A stretch of DNA of 64,000 nucleotides from Candidatus Nitrosopelagicus sp. GTDB lineage: Archaea > Thermoproteota > Nitrososphaeria > Nitrososphaerales > Nitrosopumilaceae. A program made the position numbers and the translations under genes. Location: positions 18,577-82,576 of the forward strand of contig JAOLYM010000003.1 of assembly GCA_028343435.1 (NCBI GenBank), in the 5' to 3' direction. Under the pieces are notes generated by a model that saw only the letters and a list, made by a program, of their open reading frames with translations, searched no databases and was not told where the DNA came from. This document shows positions 15,901 to 25,377 of this stretch, piece by piece (position 1 is the first letter of the stretch; every line of letters begins with the position of its first letter).

Positions 15901-18204
15901 TTGTCCTATATTCTTGATGAAAGTATTGGTTATCTAATTTTAATCGGTGTTGGAATTTTACTGGCATCTGTTGTATTGATTTTGGTTAAAGCTGAAACAA
16001 AATGGCTTGGAACCAAGAAAACTTTTGAATGGTTTTCGACTGCAGGTAGAACTGTAAAAACAGGATTAATCGTTACCTCTGTTGTATCTGCATGGACTTG
16101 GGCTGCAACTCTTCTTCAATCATCTACTGTGGCATATCAATATGGGATAAGTGGTCCTTTTTGGTATGCAGCTGGTGCATCAATCCAGGTTGTATTATTT
16201 GCCATATTGGCAATTGAATTAAAACGAAAATCTCCTATGTCTCACACTTTTCCTGAAATGATAAATTCAAGATTTGGTAAATCCTCACATAAGGTATTTC
16301 TTAGTTTTGCATTTCTTACAAATATCATAGTAACTGCAATGTTGGTTTTGGGCGGTGCGGCTGTTGTAAATGCACTAACTGGAATTAATGTCTACATTGC
16401 TGCATTTTTGATTCCTGTAGGTGTAATTGCGTATACTTTGTTTGGTGGTCTAAAAGCAACATTTCTTGCAGAATACTTTAACACTGCATTCATCTTTGTG
16501 GTCGTTTTGATTTTCACGTCTACGATATATTTCATCAATCCTGATATTGGTGGAATCTCTGGAATGTTTGAAAAATTATCTAATGCTGCTGCAATGTATC
16601 CTGTTGAAGGAAATGCGGCTGGTTCATTTTTAACACTTGCATCAGTTGGGGCATTAATTTTTGGAGTTATCAATATTGTAGGAAACTTTGGAACTGTCTT
16701 TGTTGATCAATCTTATTGGCAACGTGCAATTGCATCTCGTCCTCGTTCTGTAGTTCCTGGATTTTTAGTAGGAGGATTAGCGTGGTTTGCCATTCCTTTT
16801 GCACTTGCAACAACTTTGGGATTAGCCGCAGTTGCGGTGAATCTTGAATTAACTCCTCTTGAAATTAGCTCAGGATTGGTTGCTCCATTGGCAGCTGCAC
16901 ATCTTTTAGGCGACATCGGCGCAATTCTAATGCTTACTGTTTTATTCACTGCTGTAACTGCTGCAGGTTCTGCACAATTAATCTCTGTATCCTCTCTTGT
17001 AACTTATGATGTATTTCGAACATACATCAAACCTTCATCCACCGGAAGGCAATTAATGAGAATTTCGAGATATGCTATACTTGGATTTGGACTTGGAATG
17101 GGTGCTTTGGCATCCATGTTATTCCAGTTTGGAGTAAGCTTGCAATACGTCTATCTTGCAATGGGTGTTTTGATAGGTTCTGCAGTTGCACCAATTTCAC
17201 TTGCAATTTTGTGGAAAGACACCAATAGATATGCTGCAACAATCGCTTCGATAGTCGGTCTTGGATGTGGAGTTACAGTTTGGCTTGGATATGCATATGC
17301 AACCTCTGGAGAAATTTCTCTTGCATCTACTTCTAACATGTTTGCATTATTGGCAGGAAATCTTGCATCAATTTTGACCAGCCTTATAATCACTGTAATC
17401 GGAAGTTTATTCCGACCTGAGAACTTTAATTTCTCTAAACTAAAACATGAAATTTTTGTAGTTGATGAGCAAATTAGAAAACGCCTAGAAAAAGAAACAA
17501 ATGAAGAATCTCTCAAAAATGCATCTAAATTTAGTATGAGGTATGGTTTGACACTAACTTTGATTCTTGTCGTAGTATGGCCAATTCCATTATTTTTATC
17601 AAATTACGTATTCACTGAAACTGTTTACCATGTTTGGATTTGGGTTGCCATATTGTGGGCTGCAACTGCTGGGTCTTTAGTTTGGGCTTTACCTATAATA
17701 CAATCAAGATCTGGAATTGCACATGTTTTGAAAAATATAGTCATTTCTTCAAAACCTAAAAAATCTGACAAATATGGTCATGATCTTTCTGGAAATGAAA
17801 TTGCCCAAAAAATTCTTGTCGCTGTAGATGGCTCTGTCTCATCCATGCGGTCATTGAATTATGTAAATTATGTAATGAAAGAATCTTCTAACATCAAAGT
17901 TTACCTTGCTCATATCATAGAGTGGACTGATGATGACGAATCCATGGATGAAGAAATGACATTAAAGATGGAACAAGATGGACGAAAAATGCTTTTGGGA
18001 ATTTTACTTCCAAGCAAATTGAAAAACTATGAACGAATTGTCAAGCTAGGTGATCCTGCAAAAAAGATATCAGAACTTGCAACTTCACTAAATGTTGATA
18101 CAATTGTAATGGGTCGTAAGGGTCTAAGTGATACTGATTCTGATTTGGGACATGTCACTTCTAAGTTACTTACTCTAAGCTCAAAACCAATTGTGTTAGT
18201 CTAG
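15901..18204 (+). CDS. SSS-family sodium:solute symporter fused to a universal stress domain (probable urea transporter)
   Basis: 767 residues. Residues 1-~600 hold about 14 membrane segments of the sodium:solute symporter family, including the conserved AWTWAATLLQSSTVAYQYG, GGLKATFLAEY and NFGTVFVDQSYWQRAIA stretches typical of the DUR3-like urea branch. Residues ~635-767 are a UspA-like domain (KILVAVDGSVSSMRSLNY, HIIEWTD, DTIVMGRKGLSDTDSDLG) on the cytoplasmic side, possibly binding ATP. The urease cluster downstream supports urea as substrate. It is a paralogue of the gene at 18363, which lacks the Usp tail. Confidence 0.88.
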   Translation: MSYILDESIGYLILIGVGILLASVVLILVKAETKWLGTKKTFEWFSTAGRTVKTGLIVTSVVSAWTWAATLLQSSTVAYQYGISGPFWYAAGASIQVVLFAILAIELKRKSPMSHTFPEMINSRFGKSSHKVFLSFAFLTNIIVTAMLVLGGAAVVNALTGINVYIAAFLIPVGVIAYTLFGGLKATFLAEYFNTAFIFVVVLIFTSTIYFINPDIGGISGMFEKLSNAAAMYPVEGNAAGSFLTLASVGALIFGVINIVGNFGTVFVDQSYWQRAIASRPRSVVPGFLVGGLAWFAIPFALATTLGLAAVAVNLELTPLEISSGLVAPLAAAHLLGDIGAILMLTVLFTAVTAAGSAQLISVSSLVTYDVFRTYIKPSSTGRQLMRISRYAILGFGLGMGALASMLFQFGVSLQYVYLAMGVLIGSAVAPISLAILWKDTNRYAATIASIVGLGCGVTVWLGYAYATSGEISLASTSNMFALLAGNLASILTSLIITVIGSLFRPENFNFSKLKHEIFVVDEQIRKRLEKETNEESLKNASKFSMRYGLTLTLILVVVWPIPLFLSNYVFTETVYHVWIWVAILWAATAGSLVWALPIIQSRSGIAHVLKNIVISSKPKKSDKYGHDLSGNEIAQKILVAVDGSVSSMRSLNYVNYVMKESSNIKVYLAHIIEWTDDDESMDEEMTLKMEQDGRKMLLGILLPSKLKNYERIVKLGDPAKKISELATSLNVDTIVMGRKGLSDTDSDLGHVTSKLLTLSSKPIVLV

Positions 18205-18265
18205 TGGTTTGCATATAACAAACACAAAACTATTTTTTTATAAATAATAAATTTTAAGCCGACGT

Positions 18266-18288
18266 CGACTGTTAGAATATAACTGTCG
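18266..18288. repeat. Imperfect inverted repeat between the two symporters
   Basis: Nine-base arms CGACTGTTA and TAACTGTCG around a five-base loop, pairing at eight of nine positions. It overlaps a GC-rich patch (GCCGACGTCGAC) in otherwise AT-rich spacer. It lies 44 bases upstream of the TATA box of the second symporter and could be an operator or form an RNA hairpin. Confidence 0.4.
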
Positions 18289-18331
18289 CAGAACTTGAAA
18301 TCTAAAGTGTCATATTCTCAATTCTTGGAAT

Positions 18332-18341
18332 TCATATATAA
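18332..18341 (+). promoter_or_regulatory. TATA box of the second symporter gene
   Basis: CATATATAAC centred about 27 bases before the ATG at 18363, giving a probable leaderless transcript. It shows the second symporter can be transcribed independently of the first. Confidence 0.6.
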
Positions 18342-18362
18342 CAAAAAGTTCTGAAAACATCT

Positions 18363-20408
18363 ATGAAAATTGGCTCTATGGCAATGCTGTCGCTATTTCT
18401 TATGTCGATCGCATCAATGGGGTTAATTCAAAGCGCAGACGCCGCCGGTGCCATTGAAGGGGAATTCGTACTTGGAGAAGTATTAGACGAATCCGTCGGT
18501 TGGTTTATTGTTGTTGGTCTTGGAATGGTCTTTGCCGGAATCATATCTGCCGAGATTAAGATTGAAGAAAAATACCTTGGAAACATGCAAAGTTCTGAAG
18601 GATTCAATACTGCAGGAAGAATCATTAAAACTGGTCTAACTGCGGCTGCAATCGTGTCAGCATGGACTTGGGCTGCCACACTGCTTCAATCCTCAACTGT
18701 AGCGTATCTTTACGGTGTAAGTGGTCCTTTCTGGTATGCAGCAGGAGCATCAATTCAGGTACTTTTGTTCGGAATTCTAGCCATTGAACTAAAACGAAAG
18801 GCACCAAACGCACACACATTCTTAGAAATTATCAGAGCAAGATTTGGCGCTGGTACTCACAAAGTTTTCTTAGGTTTCGCATTAACATGTAACATGATTG
18901 TAACTGGTATGCTTCTACTTGGAGGTGCAGCCGTAGTTAACGGACTTACCGGTATGGACATTTCTCTAGCAGCATTCTTAATCCCAGTCGGTGTCATGAT
19001 TTACACACTTGTAGGTGGTCTCAAGGCTACGTTTGTAGCGGATTACATGCACACGGTCATTATCTTTATAGTAATTCTAACATTCGTTGCGATGGTATTC
19101 TTCATCAGTCCAATCACGGGTGGTGTCGAAGGAATGTATAACAAACTGGTGGAGGCAGCTTCGCTTAATCCGGTGATATCACCAACCTTCGCTGAAGGCG
19201 GAGCAGTTGAAGGTGATCCAAGCACATATGGTAATGCTATGGGTGCATACCTTACAATGGCTTCGGCAGGAGGCTTAATCTTTGGAGTTATCAATATTGT
19301 AGGAAACTTTGGAACTGTCTTTGTTGACCAGGCTTACTGGCAACGTGCAATTGCTGCACAACCAAGTTCCACAGTAAAGGGTTTCTTACTTGGTGGAATG
19401 TGCTGGTTCGCAATTCCGTTTACACTTGCAACTACTATGGGACTGACGGCGGTGGCGATAGATGTTGAGCTATCTCCAGAGCAGGTGCAGCTCGGACTTG
19501 TAGTCCCAGCAGCAGCATCAGTGCTAATGGGTGAGATAGGTGCCATCATGGTACTAGTCATGCTATTCATGGCTGTGACTTCGGCAGGATCTGCAGAACT
19601 AATCGCAGTATCTTCGTTGATTACATACGATGTATACCGTACTTACAAGAATCCACAGGCTACAGGCAAACAGCTGTTGAAGGTGAGTCGTGGTGTTATA
19701 GTTGCGTTTGGACTTGGAATGGGTGCGCTTGCGGTTGTACTGTTAGGAATGGGACTTAGTTTAGGATTTGTATACTTAGCAATGGGAATATTGATTGGCT
19801 CTGCTGTCATCCCGATTGCGTTAACGATTATTTGGAATAGAACAACTCGTGCCGGTGCGGTAGCGGGCGCACTAATAGGTGTCTGTCTATCACTAACCAC
19901 TTGGACAAGTGTTGCAGCCTCTGAGGCCAATGGAGTCATAGATATAGCATCACTTGGCGGTGCATTCCCAATGCTTTATGGAAATGTAGTTGCGATATTA
20001 TCATCAGGATTAATCTGTATAGTCATCAGTTTGGCTCAGAACAAGAAATACGATTGGAAAGAATTGGACCAACACATGTCTCTTGTCACTGACGACATGG
20101 AACAACACGAAATCACTGCTACCGAAGTTGCAAAGCGTGAACAAGACGAAGAACAACTAAAGAAAGCCTTCAAGTTCAGTGTTAGAGGTGGAGGCTTGCT
20201 CACTTTGGTAGTTATCATATTCTGGCCAATGCCATTATACTTCTCAGGATACGTCTTCGACTTTGGATTCTACGGACTATGGGTAGGAATCGCAATCGCT
20301 TGGGTCAGCGCTGCAGCCGCAATCATCATATTCATGCCGATTGTGGAAGCACGGAAAGGCTTCGCGGAAGTGTTCTCAGGCAAGAAACACGCCTCTTCCA
20401 CAAAATAA
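18363..20408 (+). CDS. SSS-family sodium:solute symporter (probable urea transporter)
   Basis: 681 residues with an N-terminal signal-like segment (residues 1-27, ending SADA) followed by about 14 membrane helices. Shared blocks with the gene at 15901 include SAWTWAATLLQSSTVAYLYG, GGLKATFVADY and NFGTVFVDQAYWQRAIA. It ends in a hydrophilic tail with no Usp domain. Codons are richer in G/C at third positions than in neighbours, a common sign of high expression. Identity with the paralogue includes a 47-base exact match. The pyrimidine tract right after the stop may terminate transcription. Confidence 0.88.
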   Translation: MKIGSMAMLSLFLMSIASMGLIQSADAAGAIEGEFVLGEVLDESVGWFIVVGLGMVFAGIISAEIKIEEKYLGNMQSSEGFNTAGRIIKTGLTAAAIVSAWTWAATLLQSSTVAYLYGVSGPFWYAAGASIQVLLFGILAIELKRKAPNAHTFLEIIRARFGAGTHKVFLGFALTCNMIVTGMLLLGGAAVVNGLTGMDISLAAFLIPVGVMIYTLVGGLKATFVADYMHTVIIFIVILTFVAMVFFISPITGGVEGMYNKLVEAASLNPVISPTFAEGGAVEGDPSTYGNAMGAYLTMASAGGLIFGVINIVGNFGTVFVDQAYWQRAIAAQPSSTVKGFLLGGMCWFAIPFTLATTMGLTAVAIDVELSPEQVQLGLVVPAAASVLMGEIGAIMVLVMLFMAVTSAGSAELIAVSSLITYDVYRTYKNPQATGKQLLKVSRGVIVAFGLGMGALAVVLLGMGLSLGFVYLAMGILIGSAVIPIALTIIWNRTTRAGAVAGALIGVCLSLTTWTSVAASEANGVIDIASLGGAFPMLYGNVVAILSSGLICIVISLAQNKKYDWKELDQHMSLVTDDMEQHEITATEVAKREQDEEQLKKAFKFSVRGGGLLTLVVIIFWPMPLYFSGYVFDFGFYGLWVGIAIAWVSAAAAIIIFMPIVEARKGFAEVFSGKKHASSTK

Positions 20409-20424
20409 CCTCCCCCCTTTTACC
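20409..20424 (+). terminator. Pyrimidine-rich putative terminator
   Basis: CCTCCCCCCTTTTACC directly follows the symporter stop codon. T-rich tracts act as terminators in archaea, but the C-run is unusual and no stem is present, so this is a weak call. Confidence 0.3.
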
Positions 20425-20503
20425 ATTTTAATTATGTATTCAACAAATTACTACTTGGATTTACATCCAAAATTCTTTTTAATGCTAGGATTGATGCTTT
20501 AAC

Positions 20504-20998
20504 ATGACGTCTTGTACAGGTTGTGGTATCGTACTTGGTATGAAAAAGTACAAGTTCAATAAATTTTGGAGAGTACCTGGAAGTTTCTGTAAACCATGTA
20601 TGCTAAAAGTTGGTCAGGATTGGGAAAAAAATGGCAAAGTAACAATACCACAAAAACCATGTGATTTGTGTCAAACCGAATTCTTCTTCCTACAAACTGC
20701 GTGGCAAGGAAAAAAGCAAAAGCACTTTTGTGATGTTTGTCATAAAGTAGCCGCAAGTGGTGTATTGCCAGACAAAAGTCGTGGAGATATGAAACAAAAA
20801 CTTCCTATCCCGATGCTCATTATTGGTGCTTTGGGTGGCTTAATGATGATTCTTGGAATGGTCTTTACATTAACTGGAACTTCGTCTGGTGAGATGAGTA
20901 TTGTCAATATTCTATTTGGCGCATTTACAACAGCTGCCGGATTTATGTTAGTACGAAGAACGATTAACAATAGAAAGATGTTGCTAGGTAATATCTAG
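20504..20998 (+). CDS. Zinc-ribbon membrane protein
   Basis: 164 residues. The N-terminal half has four CxxC pairs (CTGC, CKPC, CDLC, CDVC) that can form two zinc ribbons in the cytosol. The C-terminal half has two membrane segments (residues ~102-125 and ~131-150). A TATA-like CTTTTTAATG (about 20476-20485) precedes the ATG, and a hairpin (TTGGAT/ATCCAA at 20455-20470) sits just upstream of that. Its stop overlaps the urease stop on the opposite strand (shared CTAG). Function unknown. Confidence 0.72.
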   Translation: MTSCTGCGIVLGMKKYKFNKFWRVPGSFCKPCMLKVGQDWEKNGKVTIPQKPCDLCQTEFFFLQTAWQGKKQKHFCDVCHKVAASGVLPDKSRGDMKQKLPIPMLIIGALGGLMMILGMVFTLTGTSSGEMSIVNILFGAFTTAAGFMLVRRTINNRKMLLGNI

Positions 20999-23127
20999 AA
21001 TAAACTATACAATCGTCCTAGTGATACTTCTGTAGCAGGATCAACTGTAGCGATTTCACCATCAACTTTTACCTCATATGTTTCTGGGTCTATCTCTATT
21101 TTTGGTGTAGCATCATTATGCACCATATCTTTTTTCCCAATGTTTCTGCAATTTTTCACAGGAAGTAATTTTTTCTCAATTTTCATTTTTTCTTCCAAGC
21201 CGTTATCAAGTGCAAGCTGTGATGTGAACGTGACTGATGTAGTTTTCTTTGCTTTTCCCAATGCTCCGAACATTGGTCTGTAGTAAACCGGTTCTGTAGT
21301 TGGGATTGATGCGTTAGGGTCGCCCATCAATGCATATGCGATGAATCCGCCTTTTATGATCATTTTTGGTTTGATTCCAAAAAACTGTGGCATCCATACA
21401 ACAATATCTGCAATTTTTCCTGGTTCTATTGAACCCACGTAGTCTGATATTCCATGTGTAATTGCAGGGTTGATGGTAATTTTTGAAATATATCTTTTGA
21501 TTCTAAAGTTGTCATTATCTTCATTATCTTCTGCTAGTGGTCCTTTCATTTTTCTCATTTTATCTGCTGTTTGCCAATTTCTTGTTGTAACCTCTCCTAC
21601 TCTTCCCATTGCTTGACTATCTGAAGACATCATGCTAAGTGCTCCCACATCATGTAGAATGTCTTCTGCGGCAATCGTCTCGGCTCGAATCCTTGATTCT
21701 GCAAATGATATATCTTCTGGAACTGATGGGTTCAAATGATGACACACCATCATCATGTCCAGATGTTCTTCTAGTGTATTGGTAGTAAATGGTCTTGTAG
21801 GATTAGTCGATGACGGCAAAATATTTGGTTCTGATGCTATTTTCATAATGTCTGGGGCGTGACCTCCTCCTGCTCCCTCTGTATGGTATGTGTGGATTAC
21901 TCTTCCATTAATTGCAGCAATAGTATCATCCACATAGCCACATTCGTTTAGTGTATCGGTATGTATTGCAACTTGAGTGTCTGTTTTATCTGCCACATTT
22001 AGTGCAGAATTAATTGTAGCCGGAGTTGTTCCCCAGTCCTCATGCAGTTTTAATCCACATGCTCCTGCCTTGATTTGCTCCATCAACGACTCTTCTTTAG
22101 AATCATTTCCTTTACACAAAAATCCAAAATTCATTGGAAATTCTTCTACCGCTTCTATCATTTTATGAATATTAAATTCTCCTGGTGTGCATGTTGTTGC
22201 ATTTGTACCATCTGCAGGTCCTGTTCCTCCTCCAATCATTGTGGTTGTTCCATTACAAATTGCATCTATTGCTTGTTGAGGTGAGATAAAGTGAATATGA
22301 CTATCAATTGTACCTGGCGTACAAATTGTATGTTCTCCTGAAATTATCTCTGTATTGGATGATACGATGATGTCTACATCATCCATGACGTTTGGATTAC
22401 CTGCATTTCCAACACCCAAAATTTTTCCATCTTTAATTCCAATATCTGCTTTAATTATTCCTAATTTTGGATCAATAATCATTGCATTGGTAATCACTAA
22501 ATCTGCAGATTCATCTCGTAATACTCCACTTGCTTGACCAAGACCATCTCTTGCACTTTTTCCGCCACCAAATACCAACTCATCTCCATACTTGATCAAA
22601 TCTTTTTCAATCTCTATCACCAAATCTGTATCTGCTAGTCTGACCCTATCGCCTTTGGTTGGCCCAAATAATTCTACATATCTACTACGTGGAATTTCTA
22701 ATGAAGTTGATTCATTTTCTATATTTTCTAAAACATTTTTGAAACCTTTTTCATGAATATTTTTTACCGCCTCTTCTCGTTTTGATTCTAATTCTCCGCT
22801 AACTAATCCACTAAACCCAAAAATTGTTTTAGTTCCTCCAAATTCTACAACCTCGACATGTTTTGATTCTCCTGGTTCAAATCTAATTGATGTACCTGAT
22901 GATATGTTTAGATGATATCCTAGTGCTTTTTCTCTATCAAACTCTAATGCCTTATTTGCCTCTGCAAAATGTGTATGAGAACCAACTTGGATTGGTCTAT
23001 CTCCTGTGTTTGAAACATTTAGTTTGAATGTTTTCTTGGATTCATTGGCAATTATGTTGCCCTCTGCAGGCATGTATTCTCCTATATGAGGTGTTTTGGA
23101 ACGCCATCTGGAAATCATATCTATCAC
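20995..23127 (-). CDS. ureBC: Urease, fused beta and alpha subunits
   Basis: 710 residues. Residues ~15-118 match the urease beta subunit ([39 protein letters not shown]). From ~145 on it is the catalytic alpha subunit ([19 protein letters not shown]). All nickel-centre residues are present: H277 and H279, carbamylated K360 in [10 protein letters not shown]389, H415 and D503. Flap C462 and H463 are also there. These sit at a constant offset of 143 from Klebsiella numbering. It hydrolyses urea to ammonia and carbamate. It overlaps ureA by four bases. Confidence 0.97.
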   Translation of the reverse strand: MIDMISRWRSKTPHIGEYMPAEGNIIANESKKTFKLNVSNTGDRPIQVGSHTHFAEANKALEFDREKALGYHLNISSGTSIRFEPGESKHVEVVEFGGTKTIFGFSGLVSGELESKREEAVKNIHEKGFKNVLENIENESTSLEIPRSRYVELFGPTKGDRVRLADTDLVIEIEKDLIKYGDELVFGGGKSARDGLGQASGVLRDESADLVITNAMIIDPKLGIIKADIGIKDGKILGVGNAGNPNVMDDVDIIVSSNTEIISGEHTICTPGTIDSHIHFISPQQAIDAICNGTTTMIGGGTGPADGTNATTCTPGEFNIHKMIEAVEEFPMNFGFLCKGNDSKEESLMEQIKAGACGLKLHEDWGTTPATINSALNVADKTDTQVAIHTDTLNECGYVDDTIAAINGRVIHTYHTEGAGGGHAPDIMKIASEPNILPSSTNPTRPFTTNTLEEHLDMMMVCHHLNPSVPEDISFAESRIRAETIAAEDILHDVGALSMMSSDSQAMGRVGEVTTRNWQTADKMRKMKGPLAEDNEDNDNFRIKRYISKITINPAITHGISDYVGSIEPGKIADIVVWMPQFFGIKPKMIIKGGFIAYALMGDPNASIPTTEPVYYRPMFGALGKAKKTTSVTFTSQLALDNGLEEKMKIEKKLLPVKNCRNIGKKDMVHNDATPKIEIDPETYEVKVDGEIATVDPATEVSLGRLYSLF

Positions 23128-23426
23128 ACTATGGGGTCGTGAATCGTCACGAGTTTTGTTCCATCATTAAATGTGGCTTCCACTTGAATTGTATGAATAA
23201 TATCTATGACTCCTGGCAGTACGTCATCTTTTTTTAATACATTTTTCCCAGAACTCATTAATTCTGAAACCGATTTCCCATCTCTAGCTCCTTCTAAAAT
23301 GTGGTCTGCAATTATGGCAATCGATTCTGGATGATTTAATTTCAACCCTCTTTCTTTTCTTCTTAATGCAACTTGTGCTGCGGTAAAAATTTGTAATTTA
23401 TCAATCTCTCTAGGTGTTAAAAACAT
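23124..23426 (-). CDS. ureA: Urease gamma subunit
   Basis: 100 residues, the normal length. [53 protein letters not shown] and [24 protein letters not shown] blocks are all present (here [10 protein letters not shown]). It is the first gene of the minus-strand structural operon; the ureBC start overlaps its stop. A TATA-like GTTAAATATG about 26 bases upstream fits a leaderless start. Confidence 0.97.
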   Translation of the reverse strand: MFLTPREIDKLQIFTAAQVALRRKERGLKLNHPESIAIIADHILEGARDGKSVSELMSSGKNVLKKDDVLPGVIDIIHTIQVEATFNDGTKLVTIHDPIV

Positions 23427-23442
23427 GAATAAATCTGCTTTT

Positions 23443-23505
23443 TCACATATTTAACGATTAGAAACCTATTTTCCATTTATCTTTAAAACACAGTAATTAG
23501 CACTA
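23443..23505. promoter_or_regulatory. Divergent promoter region of the urease cluster
   Basis: Between ureA and ureE. A TATA-like GTTAAATATG (minus strand, about 23447-23456) serves ureA and CTTTAAAA (plus, 23481-23488) serves ureE. Both lie 24-28 bases from their starts. The element TTAGCACTA (23497-23505) lies between the ureE TATA box and its ATG and recurs in other promoters of this window. Confidence 0.55.
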
Positions 23506-23511
23506 TTATCA

Positions 23512-24018
23512 ATGCTCCTCGTTGATTCAATTTTAGGTAATTCATATCATGGAAATAATCTTAAAGAAAAAATAGATTTTGCAAAAGAAAATAACACTTT
23601 GAAAAGATTATTTTTGTCAAGAGCACAAATGGAAAAATCACATTTACGTGCTGAAACTGAAGATGGTTTAGAAATTGGATTATCATTAGAACCTGGAACG
23701 GTTTTACGAAACGGTGATGTTTTGGAAATTAATTCACAATTGATAATAATTCATCAATTACCTGAAAAAGTAATACGTGTGATGATAAATGAAAATGAAT
23801 GGTCTCCAAACCTACTTGTTCAACTTGGCCATATCATAGGAAATCGACATCGTCCATTATCTATTACATCTGATGGCTGCATAATGTTTCCAATTCATGA
23901 TGAAACCGAAGTTGAGTTATTTGAAAAATTATTTTCTGATATAATTGATCATATTTCATTAGTTGTTGAAGATCAAATATTTGTCCCAAACAATGGAATG
24001 AATGTTCATGAACACTGA
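23512..24018 (+). CDS. ureE: Urease accessory protein UreE
   Basis: 168 residues. UreE delivers nickel to the urease apoprotein. The N-terminal peptide-binding domain (FAKENNTLKRLFLSRAQMEKSHLRAETEDGLEIGLSLEPG) and the metallochaperone domain (GHIIGNRHRPLSI with the metal-binding His) are recognisable. The tail ends in NVHEH rather than a long His-rich stretch. It overlaps ureF by 17 bases. Confidence 0.92.
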   Translation: MLLVDSILGNSYHGNNLKEKIDFAKENNTLKRLFLSRAQMEKSHLRAETEDGLEIGLSLEPGTVLRNGDVLEINSQLIIIHQLPEKVIRVMINENEWSPNLLVQLGHIIGNRHRPLSITSDGCIMFPIHDETEVELFEKLFSDIIDHISLVVEDQIFVPNNGMNVHEH

Positions 24019-24700
24019 TTCATCAGATCTAACTCTAATGCAATTATCTGATTCATTTTTTCCTTCTGGTCTTTATACAATGTCAAATGGACTAGAAACA
24101 ATTTTTGATGAAAAACGTGCATCATCTCAAAGTGACATCTTTGATTTTCTTGAAGTAACACTAGAGCAACAATTAGGTCCTGCTGATTCTGTAGCCTTAT
24201 CTGCTGCATATGATTGTGCAAAAAATAATGATATTTTGGGAATCATTGAATGTGATGATATTCTTTGTTCTATGAAGTTAATTCAAGAATCCCGTGCAGC
24301 ATCATGTAGGGCAGGTTCGCAAATGCTCAAATGTGTCTCTGCCATATCGCCCAACAATCTTCTTGAAACTTATACTCAGAAGATTAACGAAAATGAGTCT
24401 CCTGGAATGCATCCTGTAGTTACAGGTGTGTGTAGTTTTGTGATGGGGGTCAAAAAAGAACAAGCTTCACAAATGATGATGTATGGTTTTTGTGTTAGTG
24501 TTACTGGCGCTGCATTGAGATTGGGAATTATTGATCATATACAAAGCCAAAAAATTCTACATGAAATAAAACCCAAAATACAGCAAATTTTAGAAAAATT
24601 CTCTGACACAAAAATTGATGATTGTTGGCAATTTTCTCCAAACTATGATCTTATACAAATGACTCATGAAAACAAATTTTCTAAAATGTTTATTACATAA
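24002..24700 (+). CDS. ureF: Urease accessory protein UreF
   Basis: 232 residues, helical. Family blocks are MQLSDSFFPSGLYTMSNGLE near the start and HPVVTGVCSFVMGV followed by GAALRLGIIDH. UreF acts with UreD/H and UreG in loading nickel and CO2 into urease. ATGs at 24002 and 24008 are both inside the ureE end; either may be used. Confidence 0.93.
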   Translation: MFMNTDSSDLTLMQLSDSFFPSGLYTMSNGLETIFDEKRASSQSDIFDFLEVTLEQQLGPADSVALSAAYDCAKNNDILGIIECDDILCSMKLIQESRAASCRAGSQMLKCVSAISPNNLLETYTQKINENESPGMHPVVTGVCSFVMGVKKEQASQMMMYGFCVSVTGAALRLGIIDHIQSQKILHEIKPKIQQILEKFSDTKIDDCWQFSPNYDLIQMTHENKFSKMFIT

Positions 24701-24717
24701 ACATATTTTTTTTTGTT

Positions 24718-25377
24718 ATGACTAGAATTCTTCGTGTAGGTATTGGTGGTCCTGTAGGCGCTGGTAAAAGTATGTTAATTGAAAGAGTTGTTCCATTTCT
24801 TGCAAAAAAAAATTATCGTGTATGTATAATCTCAAATGATGTAATATCAAAAGAGGATGCTGATAGAATACGAAAAAACCTGGCAACCGAACAGGGATTA
24901 GTTCCTGAAAATATGGTTATTGGTCTTGCAACTGGTGGATGTCCTCACACGGCTGTAAGAGAAGATCCTTCTATCAATCTTGCAGTAATTGAAGAAATTG
25001 AAACAAAATATGATGACTTGGATTTGATAATAATTGAAAGCGGTGGTGATAATGTCACTACAACATTTAGTCCTGCACTTGCAGATTATACAATATACAT
25101 TGTTGATGTATCTGGAGGTGACAAATATCCTAGAAAAGGTGGACTTGGAATTGAAACAAGTGATCTCTTAGTGATTAACAAAATTGATCTTGCACCAACT
25201 ATTGGTGCTGACCTAAACGTAATGGAACGTGATGCAAAGATTGTCAGAAAAAATAAACCGTATGTTTTGGTAAATTGTAAAACAGATCAAGGAGTCGAAC
25301 AGGTGGCACAGCACATAATCCATGATGTCTTATTTGATGAACCTCCAAAAAATATGCTCACTCAGGTGAAACCATGA
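24718..25377 (+). CDS. ureG: Urease accessory GTPase UreG
   Basis: 219 residues with P-loop GGPVGAGKS (residues 9-17), the nickel-binding CPH (GLATGGCPHTAVREDPS), ESGGDN, and NKIDLAP for guanine recognition. It powers nickel insertion with GTP. Its TGA overlaps the ureD/H start (ATGA). Confidence 0.97.
   Translation: MTRILRVGIGGPVGAGKSMLIERVVPFLAKKNYRVCIISNDVISKEDADRIRKNLATEQGLVPENMVIGLATGGCPHTAVREDPSINLAVIEEIETKYDDLDLIIIESGGDNVTTTFSPALADYTIYIVDVSGGDKYPRKGGLGIETSDLLVINKIDLAPTIGADLNVMERDAKIVRKNKPYVLVNCKTDQGVEQVAQHIIHDVLFDEPPKNMLTQVKP

Noticed and set aside
20455..20470. TTGGAT-TTAC-ATCCAA hairpin as a riboswitch
   Set aside because: Too short and simple for a riboswitch and located upstream of the TATA box, so it is probably not transcribed with the gene; at most an operator.
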